Below, in pieces: positions 52,085 to 63,261 of a DNA stretch of 64,000 nt. Each line of letters opens with the position of its first letter. The first letter of the stretch is position 1. Position numbers and translations under genes: made by a program. The stretch comes from Acanthosepion lycidas (Eukaryota; Mollusca; Cephalopoda; Sepiida; Sepiidae): NCBI GenBank assembly GCA_963932145.1, contig OZ010605.1, positions 29,892,313 through 29,956,312 of the forward strand. The letters are read 5' to 3'. The notes under the pieces were generated by a model. The model did no database searches and had not been told where the DNA came from. It was given only the letters and a program-made list of their open reading frames with translations.

Positions 52085-52345
52085 TAGAAATTACGCACCT
52101 CATTCATAATTACATTTTTTAGATTAATTCTCTACCTTAAGTTGCTCTCGCGCTTTTTACTGGGCGAAATTTAGTAAAAAAAAAATGCTGAACCAATCAA
52201 TACTTTGTCTATAAATTTTCATGTCTACTTCATAGGGAAAGAGAAAGCGGAAATATATCCTGTAGGGCGTAAATCATTTCCATGGAAACGCAAGGCCTGA
52301 AGGCTTTAGACCAATTTTGAGCCTAATTTGAAAATAATCGATGCA
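52085..52345 (+). repeat. Repeat family Z
   Basis: 'TCTCTACCTTAAGTTGCTCTCGCGCTTTT', 'CCAATCAATACTTTGTCTATAAA', 'GGAAACGCAAGGCCTGAAGGCTT', 'CCTAATTTGAAAATA'. It aligns throughout with 63.43-63.65 kb. A reverse copy lies at 52.75-53.07 kb. Confidence 0.85.
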
Positions 52346-52655
52346 ATTTACACATCTTCGGGTCTCTATAGTCATCAAGGACTCAGGAGATGTAGACTCG
52401 CTATACTAAATGGTTCTGTAGCCGTCTATTATTAATCTACTCACTTCAGATATATTCCATCCAAGTTCCGGAGCAAACCAACACCTAACCCACAAACTCC
52501 AGTATATTAAGGTTTTCAACGACAGTCATAGAATGGCTGGTGATTTTCGTTCAAGTCAATGTTTATAGAATGTATGCAAAAGTCCTTCCCGATATGCTAA
52601 ACTACATAATAACACATTAGGTTGAGAGATTTCCGATTATTTCTTATCAATATTA
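52346..52655. other. Unassigned
   Basis: Nothing recognised. Confidence 0.3.
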
Positions 52656-52659
52656 CAAT

Positions 52660-53145
52660 AACCTTGCGTCTCGGCATCAGTCACTCTCCACCCGTTGTAA
52701 TATAGCTTCTCTGTGCCTTTTCTATGTAAGAAAATATTACACAAATAGAATTTGTCTGGCGTAGCCATGAATATTTACAGACCAAGTATTGATTGGGTCA
52801 ACATTTTATTTTACTAAATTACGCCCAATAGAAAGTGCGAGATTAACTCAAGGTACAGAGTTAAAGTTAAAAAGAAAATTGTAATGATAAATGTGGTGTG
52901 TAATTTGAATGGAAAAGAATGTAATAGAGAGTGTAGATTATAAGATTAATGAAGAACATTAACGATTAAACCTTGACTTGAAGAAGTCAAGATCGAAGTG
53001 TTCTAGAACGCACCAACGCGGGAATTTTTTCGCAAAAGTAATAGTTCTTGAAAAATAAAAATTCTACTTGTCGAATATTTTCTTACATAGAAAAGACACG
53101 GAGACGCTACATTACGGCGGTGGGAAAGTGACTGCATAATTTCAT
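52660..53145. repeat. Inverted LINE-A fragments (~70 bp) around a minus family Z copy
   Basis: 52663-52737 ('CATCAGTCACTCTCCACCCG..TGTGCCTTTTCTATGTAAGAAAATA' type) returns inverted at 53077-53143. Both translate as part of the family A 'SHRRNVASLCLFY' segment. The interior (52745-53070) on the minus strand carries family Z blocks. The result is a fold-back with 70-bp LINE-derived arms. Confidence 0.8.
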
Positions 53146-53830
53146 GCTATTTCTTCTGATGCACTCATCGATATGGTAACTAGATTTTATTAATCTAAGG
53201 GCGGTACTAGAATGGCGGTAAAGTCTCATCGATTTAGATTAGAATTGGCTAGAGGTAACCGTAGGTTCTAGACAAACAGTGTCTTTTATCGACCTTGATT
53301 GTGTATCTCACTTCCGGCTTTATACTTTCCCGTCATCTTATCAAAAATTTAAATGAAATGTTAAACTCTATCTACTGTCTTCTTGATTGCTGTTCTATTT
53401 TCCAGCTCCTTAGTAAGGTTCCTGTTTTCTATTTCTTCCCTAACCATTAACCCCATCTATCTTAGTGGATTTCCTGCCTTGAGTGGGGTGAACCTGATAA
53501 AAAATGCATTACTAGATGGGGGACAGGGTCTGATCAATTTACAGTTGGATCGGCTAAAGGTAACCATAAGTTCTATGTTAACAGTTTCTTTCTCACACTT
53601 CTCACTTGTGGAACTCTCTTCTGGCTTCATCCTTTTCAGCCAACTTTGATTTTCAAATACTTCAATGCAATATCAATCGTCATCTACTGTTTTCTTGATT
53701 CCTCGTCTCCTGTTGTCCTCCCTCCTCAATAATGTTTCTATTTTTTTCTTTCTCACTCAATAACCCCTTGTGTTTTAGTGGCTTTACTGCCTTGTTAGGT
53801 GTGAAATTAAAAAATAAATAAAAACTGGTT
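53146..53830 (+). mobile_element. Two tandem LINE family A 3' ends
   Basis: The C-terminal motif 'LWNSLP.SCFP' region with the 'CTACTGTCTTCTTGATTGCTGTT' 3' UTR ends at about 53500. A second copy restarts at 'GCATTACTAGATGGGGGACAGG' (53504) and ends with 'TGTGTTTTAGTGGCTTTACTGCC' and an (AAATA)-type tail at 53810-53830. The duplication is about 345 bp. Confidence 0.82.
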
Positions 53831-53859
53831 CCCCAAAACGGAAATACTTACATTGATTT

Positions 53860-53985
53860 TCTAAGTGGAGTTTAAATGTGGCACAAGGCCGAAAGTGTCG
53901 GGCACCTAGTGAGGATGGAACTTCGGTCGAATTGATCTAGCGAGATATGCTTGCTACCAATTACAACACGTCGTAGTACCCAATT
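53860..53985 (-). mobile_element. tRNA-derived SINE (family 1), minus
   Basis: The plus view 'GTGGCACAAGGCCGAAAGTG' is the reverse of the body block. A decayed B-box (GAGGATGGAACTTC) and A-box follow. Confidence 0.8.
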
Positions 53986-53987
53986 AC

Positions 53988-54115
53988 TTTTCTAAGTGTA
54001 GCTTAGATGTGGCACCAGGCCGAAAGTGTGGAGGAACGAACTCACTAGTCAATTGTAACTGATATAGGTAGAGAATTGCAGATCTTTAAACTACGTTGAA
54101 ATGCCCAACGGAAAT
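53988..54115 (-). mobile_element. tRNA-derived SINE (family 1), minus, second tandem copy
   Basis: 'AAGTGTAGCTTAGATGTGGCACCAGGCCGAAAG' type sequence, then GAACGAACTCACTAGTC. It follows the previous copy head-to-tail. Confidence 0.8.
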
Positions 54116-54169
54116 TACATATGACCAAGAAAATATATAATATATACGTCCTATATTTTTATGATTATT

Positions 54170-55065
54170 TTTAATCATTTCACCCCAAGCACTGAGAGTA
54201 AAAGGGTCTAAAGAGTGCGTTAATGGCAAGAACAATAAAAAGAACAGAAATTAAGAAGACAGAAATAACGATTAGCATTGTATTTAAATCATTGAAGATC
54301 AAAGCTGGCTGCAAAGCAAGAAACCGGAAAAGAGTTCCACAAGTGCAAAGTGCCGGAGAAGAATCTGTTAGCATAGAACTTATGGTTATATCTAACCACT
54401 CCAAATGTAAAATGATGAGGCCTAACTTCTAATTTAGTATTGCGTTTAAATTCGTAAATTTGAGGTACCAAAGAGAAATGTTTTTAAGTACAATTCCGCT
54501 AAAAATATTTATAGAAAAGACACAGGAGAAACTACGGTATGACGGTAGGAAAATGACTGAGATCGAGTGGCATATTCTTCTTTTGCTTTTATCGAGAATC
54601 AGTAAATACAAAGCAGACGCACCGGACCAAATGTGACAGTAATATTCAATGGGCGAATGGTAGACTTAAAAATGTGGCAGATAGATTCTGGCGAGAATTG
54701 ACTCGCACGAAACTGAACCAACTTTCTAAAGAAATTGTTTGAATATAATTTTTCAATTTATGACAGCAGAAAACGTTAGTCCGAGAAGGCGTGATGAGTG
54801 ACTCTCCTGGAGGTTAGCATTAGCCATTTTGATGGAAGGTAAAAACGGTTCTCTATGACGATTAAAAGATAGCAATTTTATTTTGGAGACGTTAAAGTTT
54901 ACAAGCCATTTCTTGCCCCAGTTAACAACAGATTGTAGGTTCTTTTTTGCTTTAAGATCAGCTGCCAATTTGATGTTATAGAACCGATACGACTTAGCAT
55001 GAAGACATTTGTAAATAGTTGTGTCATCGACATAGATATCGAATTGAGAAGAAATCAAATCAGAA
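54170..55065 (-). pseudogene. LINE family A RT relic with YVDD box
   Basis: The 101-residue frame 55058-54753 reads QFDIYVDDTTIYKCLHAKSY, KLAADLKAKKNLQSVVNWGK, KWLVNFNVSKIKLLSFNRHR and MANANLQESHSSRLLGLTF. YVDD is the RT active-site box and 'W..KWLV.FN..K.K...F..H' is RT motif 7. Downstream fragments give the C-terminal motifs (RTLHLWNSFPVSCFAASFDL at about 54340) and the 3' UTR to 54180. Stops and frameshifts inactivate it. Confidence 0.9.
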
Positions 55066-56589
55066 AAAGAGAGCTGTTTCGGCGAACGGAAATTGACCGA
55101 AACCGAGATGCCAGGTCAGGACTGATAACATTACAGATTCTTCTTTATTATGAAAATACTTTCGAGCTAGATATGTCTAGAATATTTTCTTGCTATTATT
55201 TAGATAAACAAAATCAGAATTATTAACTGCATATTAATATCATTTCATTTCAGGGTCATATAAAAAAAATCAAGAAAAACACATTATAATCTTACCATGA
55301 TTGGCAATTAGTAAATGATATTGAACCTTTATAATGTTTCATCTAAATGTCACAAACAAAAAGACAAGGTGAGTTGAAAATATACCCTGAAGAGTAACAA
55401 CTGCACGATATCCTCAAGAAAAATAGGATGAGGATAACTCCTGAAATATTAAACGGAATTCAATAAAACAAAGTCCCCAACAAAAAATGACACATTCATT
55501 GAATAGTTCTACACTAGTCTACAGAACTCATCAGCAAGACTCTTTCAAAGCGTCAAGCGAAAACAATGATGGGGATAATTGTAAAAATATTTGAACATCA
55601 TCAGCTTCACACCAGCCAATTTGTATTGAGTTGTTAATATATTCCAAATGCTTTGGATCGAACTTTTGTCTCTTCGTTTAAGGATTCTGCTTAAACAAGA
55701 ATCAATAAGAAGTTTCAAAGAAAAAGATATTCAGAATATATTAACGACTCTTTGCAAATTCCCTTGCATAAAGCTAAACATTTACTAGCATTTAAAAGAG
55801 AAAAAAAAGTATGTCCCTTATAAATATAATTGATCGTGGGTATCCACAACTTCCTTAATATTTGTCTATTGTGAATCGTCATGAGTGATTTCATATAATG
55901 TAGTAGAGTTACTTCCTGTTTACTTTCAAAGCTTTGAATTCTGTTTTATTAGATTCCGAGTAGGGCGTATACTAAACAGTTCCCACATTCAAAGAAGTGA
56001 GGAAACACGCAAATTATCCACTTCAGATATGTGGACGTAAAATAACAAAGTGTGACTTTATCGAGGCCCTGAGATCGAAATGGATACACTTCAAATCTAT
56101 TAACATGGACCGATCGGAGAGAAAGTCAGTATCCGCGGAAATCCATGATCTGGCGTATATTAAAATTATTGGGTTAAAAAACACACACTCATTTGGGTTT
56201 GCGGTCGTTTTTACGGTGCCGTGGTGGGGTGAACATCCTGCTGGTGTTAACTTTGTGCCTAGATTAGTTTACCCTATCAAGACTATAATGGTATTTTTCC
56301 ATAAAGCTAGGTGGTAGGGATAAAAAAAGAAACCATGTATTTCCTAAATGAATTGAACCAGACAGCTTCCACTAGAATTTGAACCTGGTCTGCATATACC
56401 ATTTTTCTCACTGATAACCGTTTGTTTTGGTCTTAAATTCTTTTAAATTTCCTATCTACATTTGATAAATATACATTTTCTAGACATAAAATGAACGGTC
56501 TCTTTTTAATTCATCACTACTGTTTCACATGATCATCTTTAAACTAGGGATAAAATATTCCAAACCATTTAAACTACAGTTCAAATTTT
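55066..56589. other. Long stretch with no recognised element
   Basis: The frame 55997-56317 (106 residues) has a balanced composition but no motif I know. A GAACTCATCAGC/… hairpin (GTTCT/AGAAC) lies at 55506-55536. This may be host intergenic or intronic DNA. Confidence 0.4.
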
Positions 56590-56945
56590 TGAGGTAACCC
56601 CTGGTATATTTTTGAATTGGTCCAGCAAGTATTTGTGTTGTAATTTAAATAAAAGAAAATATTATGCATGGTAAATAAAGTGAGATATTTTATTAAAAAT
56701 TTTATTATGAGAAAATTTAAAAAAAAATCTATGATTGAATTTTGCTCTCGTCAAAATATCGTCCTTTAGCCTTGATTAATGCAGCACAAAGTATTGGCAT
56801 TCGTTTTGAAACCTTCTCAAAGTATAAGTTTAATAATTGATTCCATTCTTTTTTCAATGACTCTAATTTCCATTTTTTTTTCTTTTTTACTCTTCTGTCA
56901 AGTTCATCCCATGCTAAATCTTGGGGTGGCGTCAAACTTTTAACT
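56590..56945 (-). pseudogene. Tc1-family transposase C-terminal relic
   Basis: Minus frame 56935-56729 reads TPPQDLAWDELDRRVKKKKK, LESLKKEWNQLLNLYFEKVS and KRMPILCAALIKAKGRYFDE SKIQS. This is the C-terminal end of a Tc1 transposase after the third catalytic residue. It ends at a stop, and the flank matches 19.44 kb. 5' parts are absent. Confidence 0.88.
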
Positions 56946-57829
56946 GTAGTGTAACTATATAAGCAACAAATGGGAATATGAAATTTAGAAGAAACTTTCT
57001 TGACGGTGGGTACTTTATCAACTTGTAAAACCTACAATCTTTATCGCTTTCCGTAGCGATGTATAGAGCGATTGTTTTAGATTGTAACTAATTACATAAT
57101 TATTTTGAATTTTATTTACACGAAGCACAACAATGAACACTGGAGTATTAATCAGAAGAGACTCGTAAATGTACCGTATCTCTCAAATACCAAATTCCCA
57201 TTCCTAATTGGCTGGACTGATACACATCAATTTGCACTGACACAAGAAGAGTGACCGAGGTCCCTAAACTTTACCCAGGTCGCTTGTTGGTCAAGATCCT
57301 GTCAATAATAGAGATGTGGATGTTGATCCAAATTAGCTAATGCGATATGGTTATCTTCAGAAGCAGAGATCTCTTATGCAACTGTGGATGAGAAAGGGAC
57401 GAGAACGGGGAACAGGTTTCTCCGATATATGAATGAGTCATACAATTCGGATAATGGCCACCTCCCATTTTTACTTCTTCCCTATTGGTAATCACTTAAC
57501 GTTAAACCAGTTACCATGGAAACGAGCTTTCGGTTCATGATGAAGCACAAACACTGCGATGTTAGGATCCATTTTCAAATCTAGAAGATTTTTTTCTTGT
57601 TTATATTCACATAAACTTTACTTAGAGGACCATTCATTTAGAATTCTTTAAAATACACACATATGCCAAAACCCACGCACATTTATATATATATATATTT
57701 TTTCTCTCCTAAACGGTAGCATGATTTGACGCAATTTTCAAGTATTGAAAATCACAAGTCTGTTTTTATTATTTAATTTGGTTAGTATTTTGATATTGTT
57801 TGTGAGTAGCTGTCCAATGCTACTATCAT
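56946..57829. other. Unassigned stretch
   Basis: No gene or repeat recognised apart from a short (AT)n at 57684-57699. Confidence 0.4.
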
Positions 57830-58000
57830 ACTTATGTTGCTTATTAATGTTTGGTTGATGTCACTCAGGTCCGATATGTACAAGGGTGAGTCTCCGTGAG
57901 AGTGTGGTTGTGGCATATTCTATGTAAGACGTTTTGTGTCTTTTATTTACAGAGAAACATTCTCCCAGTGGACAACGATATTCATACACGGCATGGTCTG
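57830..58000 (-). repeat. Repeat family Y, copy 3
   Basis: 'GTGAGTCTCCGTGAGAGTGTGG', 'GCATATTCTATGTAAGACG' and 'AGAAACATTCTCCCAGTG' align with 15.34-15.44 kb. Confidence 0.65.
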
Positions 58001-58110
58001 ATATGATAATGGTAATATTAACCATTTCCTTACAACGAAATATTTGGCATTCGATGATCGAGCAGCCAGTACTTTTTTCGGTCGAAATTTATAAAATATT
58101 TCTATAGTAT
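58001..58110 (+). repeat. Repeat family W
   Basis: 'ATAATGGTAATATTAACCATTTCCTTACAACGAA', 'CATTCGATGATCGAGCAGCCAGTAC', 'GGTCGAAATTTATAAAATATTTC' types match the 44.2 kb copy. Confidence 0.6.
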
Positions 58111-58124
58111 CTTAATAGAAACCG

Positions 58125-58450
58125 GAAAGTCTGATGCTGAAATCAGATAGGAATAGCGAAATATGATTTACAAAAGCTAAGTAAAGTATTAAAAACAGGA
58201 AAATCTCGTTAGAAATAAAGAAAAGAGTGCTATTTAATATTGGTCATCATATATGGCAATGTGTGCCGGACAATCTCCTCACCGATGAAGAAGAGACATA
58301 AGGCATCAGAAATGTGGTTCTACAGGAGGATAATGAGAGTAATATGAACATGTTAGCAAAGTTTTAATGGAAGATGGAAACAAAAAGGATACTTACGAAT
58401 CAGAAAGTGACAACTGAAAAACATCTTTGGGAAAATCGGATTAGATATGG
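58125..58450 (+). pseudogene. LINE family C ORF2 C-terminal relic
   Basis: Frames: IAKYDLQKLSKVLKTGKSR, CRTISSPMKKRHKASEMWFY RRIMRVI, KGYLRIRK.QLKNIFGKI. Matches 'AFQKLSKVLKNRKISLETKKRVL..YGSECWTISKQMEKRLEATEMWFLRRMMRISWT'. It is truncated on the right before the palindrome region. Confidence 0.75.
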
Positions 58451-58681
58451 TTCTTTTTTCTCCTCATATTTTCCTGCTGTGCGAATTATATTTTCTTTGT
58501 CAATTAACATTGCCAACGTATTTTTCTGATGTGTTGGCTGAAAGAAATCTAAAGAAAGAAGAATTCATTCTTGCATTTTTCAAATCTGTGTATAGTTTCC
58601 GTATCCTATTTACATTATTCGGATTATTGCCTTCATCTTTGTCGCCATATTTATTATTGAATAAGTTTTGGTGAGAATTGG

Positions 58682-59562
58682 TTAAGAGCGTATAACTAAA
58701 GAACTGAATATCATTAAAGATGCAAAGAAGGGTTATATATTATTTAAATATCAAATAAAATTGAATTTAAAACCTAATTTAATGATACGGAACCTTCACT
58801 ATATGTCTATATTTCTGAGGTGAGGTATTATGTACATATTTACATTATTCGGGTAATTGTCCTCATCTTTGTCGCCATATTTATCACAACGTTTCGGCCG
58901 TTTTACGCTTCGGCCTTCTTCAGGTGGTTGGAATGTCAAACTGAACCTTTTATTTTGCTCACTAGGGTAGACTGTTCTAGTTCCACGTGCCATGTCTAAT
59001 TATCAGTTATCTCCTGTTAATTCCCCTCTCCGAGTTCTCTACCGCCTAAGCCAGGTATTGAACTCACACTCTTTGGGTCCTGTCACTGGATCTAACTAAC
59101 GCCTTTATCCTCAAAGACACATAGTACAGTGGATAAAGGCGTTAGTTAGATCCAGTGACAGGACCCAAAGAGTGTGAGTTCGATACTTGGTTAAGGTGGT
59201 GGAGAACGAGAGGGGAATTAACAGGAGATAACTTATAACTAGCATCCATTAGACATGGTAAGACTAGAACAGTCTACCCCAGCGAGTGAAATAAAGGGCT
59301 CAGTTCGACATTCCAACTACCTGACAAAGGCCGGAGCGTACAACAGCCGAAACGTTGTAATAAATATGGCGACAAAAATGAGGACAATTATACGAATAAT
59401 GTAAATATGTATATAATACCACACCTCAGAAATATAGGCAGATACTGAAGGTTCCGTATCATTAAATCAGGTTTTTAATAAAATTTTACTTGATATTTAA
59501 GTAATATATAACCCTTCTTTGCATCTTTAATTATATTAAGTTATTTAGCTATACGCGCTTAG
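58682..59562. repeat. ~880-bp palindrome: two inverted copies of a tRNA/hammerhead-like unit
   Basis: The arms 58682-59110 and 59131-59562 are inverted copies, roughly 85-90% alike by eye, separated by 20 bp. Each unit, read outward from the centre, has a tRNA-like head (TGGATAAAGGCGTTAG; GAGTTCGATAC), a middle with 'AGTCTACC' and 'CATTCCAAC', then a hammerhead-like core. The cores are CTGAAGA..GGCC-hairpin-GGCC-GAAACGTTG at 58923-58888 (minus) and CTGACAA..GGCC..AGCC-GAAACGTTG at 59331-59357 (plus). Outer ends are 'AAGGGTTATAT' types. Confidence 0.93.
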
Positions 59563-60045
59563 TGAATATCTATGCAGATGATACTACAGTTTCAGCGTGC
59601 ATCTCACCAAATCTGTATGGCCAGAACCAAGTATCTCTCATTTGACCTAGCCAGCTGAGTCAATTGGGAAAAACTGACTTGTAAAAAATCAATACGCCCT
59701 AAACCAAACTAGTAATCTGCTTCCACCACCGAACAAGCACTGAATTTTCATTTATCATGATAGATGGGTGTTCTCTCGAGGAGGCTCCTTGCCCTCAACG
59801 GTTACTGGGATTCAGCTCACTTCAGCCCTGAAGGTACAATCTATTGTTAAAGAAACTGGAAAAAAAATGGACAGTTGATTGTACTGCTCCAGTAAATATC
59901 TGACTTCCCCTGCTTCTATCTTTACAAGATCCCCATCAAACCAAAAATGGAATAATGCTGCCATATCCCTGCTGGGGCTGCCCAGTCCTTATTTGCCTGC
60001 CTTGATAGATTCAAGAAGTATCTACGCGGACTTCTGTGTATTTAA
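59562..60045 (+). pseudogene. LINE family B RT relic with YADD box
   Basis: Plus frames read LVNIYADDTTVSACISPNLY (59562-59620), LGKTDL, MIDGCSLEEAPCPQRLLGFS, SSKYLTSPASIFTRSP, and WNNAAISLLGLPSP / WGCPVLICLP. IYADDTTV is the RT active-site box. The rest matches the 13.6-15.1 kb relic from the YADD region to the '..YCCHIWAGAAQSSLSSLDRVQ' region. Multiple frame breaks. Confidence 0.88.
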
Positions 60046-60495
60046 TTATTGCCCAAGCCAATTCCCACGGACAGAAATGACGCGAACCTCTCGTTTTATT
60101 TCCATGGTATGTATTCTGGTGTTCAAATTCGTTGGTTTCACCTTTGTTACTGGGACCCACAAAGCCACATAAACAAGGATGGATCCTGCTCATTTATTTC
60201 GTCTTCCATTAATAAGATGTAAGTTCGACTCTGACAGCATCTTTCCAAGAACTGCAATTTTGTGGGAAAAAAGTCCCGGCAGATGTTTTCTCAATCACTG
60301 CAATCTTGACCACACATAACCTCATAAATTTAATTTCTTGCCCTTTCATGCGCTTAGACAACGTCACAGATGAACACTCTAATTTGAATGACTTTTGGGC
60401 CTTTTATGGGATGAATATTAGTATAAAAGAAAGATTGCTAGTTAGATAAGTAGGTATTTTGTAACTGTTTTTTAGTGAGTAGAATTATTTAATTT
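60046..60495. other. Unassigned stretch
   Basis: Nothing recognised beyond the end of the LINE. Confidence 0.35.
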
Positions 60496-60610
60496 TTTGT
60501 TTATTCATTTCACCACAAGTAAGGCGACAGAGTTACTAAGATGCAAGTGAGGTTACCGACTGGGAAAGTATATAAGAAGAACAGTATTAAGGAACACGAA
60601 AAATAAAAGA
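60496..60610 (-). mobile_element. LINE family A 3' UTR fragment at array edge
   Basis: 'CATTTCACCACAAGTAAGGC..ACAGAGTTACTAAGATGCAAG' and 'CAGTATTAAGGAACACGAAA' types match the 3' UTR in reverse view at 47.08-47.17 kb and 54.18-54.23 kb. It is continuous with the minisatellite that follows. Confidence 0.7.
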
Positions 60611-62290
60611 AAAATCATTATTAAGATGAAAGAAAGATAGAAGAAAAAGAAAATAAAAAAAACATCATTATGGAACATGAATAATAAAAGACAAATCATT
60701 ATTAATGTACAAGAACAATAAAAGTAAAACATGAAGGAGCAAGAACAATAAAAGAAAACTCATTATGAAGGGGAATGAATAATGAGAGAAAAAACATTAT
60801 TAAGAAGTAAGAACAATAAAAAAAAACATTATTATGAAGCAAGAAACATAAAAGTCAAACGCTATTAAAGAGCAAGAACAGTAAAATTAAAACATTATTA
60901 AGGAGCAATAAAAGAAAAAACAGTATTATGGTGCAAGAAAAATAAAATAAAAATCATTATTGAGGTGCAAGAACGATAAAAGTAAAAGGTTATTAAAGAG
61001 CAAGAACAATAAAAGAAAAGATTATTATGAAGCAAGAAACATAAAAGTAAAACACTATTATGAAGCAAGAAACATAAAAGTAAAACACTATTATGAAGCA
61101 AGAAACATAAAAGTAAAACATTACTATGAAGCAACAAACATAAAAGTAAAACACTATTATGAACCAAGAAACATAAAAGTAAAACACTATTATGAAGAAA
61201 GAAAATTAAAAATAAAACACTATGACGAAGCAAGAAACATAAAAGTAAAACACTATTATGAACCAAGAAACATAAAAGTAAAACACTATTATGAACCAAG
61301 AAACATAAAAGTAAAACACTATTATGAAGCAAGAAAATTAAAATTAAAACACTATGACGAAGCAAGAAACATAAAAGTAAAACACTATTATGAACCAAGA
61401 AACATAAAAGTAAAACACTATTATGAACCAAGAAACATAAAAGTAAAACACTATTATGAAGCAAGAAAATTAAAATTAAAACACTATGACGAAGCAAGAA
61501 ACATAAAAGTAAAACACTATTATGAAGCAAGAAACATAAAAGTAAAACACTATTATGAACCAAGAAACATAAAAGTAAAACACTATTATGAAGCAAGAAA
61601 ATTAAAATTAAAACACTATGACGAAGCAAGAAACATAAAAGTAAAACACTATTATGAACCAAGAAACATAAAAGTAAAACACTATTATGAACCAAGAAAC
61701 ATAAAAGTAAAACACTATTATGAAGCAAGAAAATTAAAATTAAAACACTATGACGAAGCAAGAAACATAAAAGTAAAACACTATTATGAACCAAGAAACA
61801 TAAAAGTAAAACACTATTATGAACCAAGAAACATAAAAGTAAAACACTATTATGAAGCAAGAAAATTAAAATTAAAACACTATGACGAAGCAAGAAACAT
61901 AAAAGTAAAACACTATTATGAAGCAAGAAACATAAAAGTAAAACACTATGATGAAGCAAGAAACATAAAATTAAAACACTACTATGAAGCAAGAAACATA
62001 AAAGTAAAGCGCTCTTATGAAGCACGAAACATAAAAGTAAAACACTATGATGAAGCAAGAAACATAAAAGTAAAACACTACTATGAAGCAAGAAATAAAA
62101 GTAAAACGCTATTATGAAGCAAAAACATAAAAGTAAAACACTATTAAGGGGCAAGAATGATAAAAGAAAAACATTAAAAGCAAAAGCAATGAAAGAAAGA
62201 CAAAATTTATTAAGGTGCAAGAACAAACATAATTATGAAGCAAGAAACATAAAAGTAACACATTATTAAAGAGAAAGAGCAATAAAAGAA
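60611..62290. repeat. 33-bp minisatellite with 132-bp higher-order repeat
   Basis: The basic unit is GAAGCAAGAAACATAAAAGT + AAAACACTATTAT (33 bp), diverged at the edges and homogeneous from 61020 to 62100. A variant with AAAATTAAAATTAAAA occurs at 61201, 61333, 61465, 61597, 61729 and 61861, exactly 132 bp apart, so four-unit blocks were amplified together. Because 33 is a multiple of three, both strands stay open (385 residues plus, YYEARNIKVKH repeats; 442 residues minus, HNSVLLLCFLL repeats). I call no gene. Confidence 0.97.
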
Positions 62291-63122
62291 CATAATAGTT
62301 TATATTGCTGACGGAGGAACAAACTTTCTTTCGTAAGACTTCTCAATCTAGGCCGGTAGTTATTACTTTTACAGTTTAAGAAAATAAATAGAAGAACAAG
62401 AATAGAAATTCAAATACGTGTAGCCGCTAAAAATAGTGTTTCTAGTAATAAGAAATAGAGATGTATATAAATAGCAACAATTGATTGAAATTGCATATTT
62501 ATAGACTTTAATGCAGAAAGAATCTTGGCCTAAGAAATGCCAAAGAATCTAAACAAATGACTAAACATCCGGGTTTATTTGGAAATCCCTTATTGGTCGG
62601 GCTGATAACTTTTCAAAGTCGATTTTTATAGATCTCAGTCATAGAAGAAGTATATAAATTTATTCATATAAAAAGTAATAAAATTTGCAATGGCTGCAAA
62701 TTTCATATTTTTGAGTAATTGGCGCTTCCATTCTACGGACAAGAATCCCACGAGTGGCATTATGAATATCGAAAGGATAATCAAAGCATTCGAGTAAAAA
62801 GCAAAGAGGGGGAGAGAAATTTATTTGTTTATTTTAAAATCGTTTAGTTCCAACTTCCGGTGAAATGGACGCGGTTCACTCGAACAATTCGACCAAATTA
62901 TCTCCCTTACTTTGAAGTTTTTTCATCATGAACACAGCAGCATTAGTTGCCTTTGGTTGAATCTGATTTTTTTCCTAAATGAGATAATAGTGTTTTCTTT
63001 TCATCTGTGAGTTTGTTTTCATGAATAAGAAATTAATGTTTCTATGTTATTTTTTAAAGGCTGCTGTTTTTCTTCCGTTTTTGATCAACAAAAAGGATTT
63101 TTTCCTCTGGTATCTATTTCTA

Positions 63123-63125
<3 letters not shown>
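62291..63125. other. Mostly unassigned; short family T-like block
   Basis: 62325-62400 ('AGACTTCTCAATCTAGGCCGGTAG', 'ACAGTTTAAGAAAATAAATAG') resembles the body of family T. The rest is unassigned. Confidence 0.4.

Positions 63126-63169
<44 letters not shown>
63126..63169. repeat. (AT)n microsatellite
   Basis: About 44 bp of AT. Confidence 0.98.
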
Positions 63170-63171
<2 letters not shown>

Positions 63172-63261
63172 TTAAACATTATTTTTTACAAATTTATTTT
63201 ATTATTTTTATTTGAATAGATGCTGTTTTTATTTATTTATTAAACAGTATATTTATTTATA

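Noticed and set aside
55500-55545. CTGATGA with GTTCT/AGAAC hairpin on the minus strand
   Set aside because: The hairpin is followed by TATTC and not GAAA, so the hammerhead core is incomplete.
55997-56317. 106-residue candidate gene
   Set aside because: No motif, no repeat support, no visible splice or poly-A context. It is unremarkable for chance in a 64-kb window.
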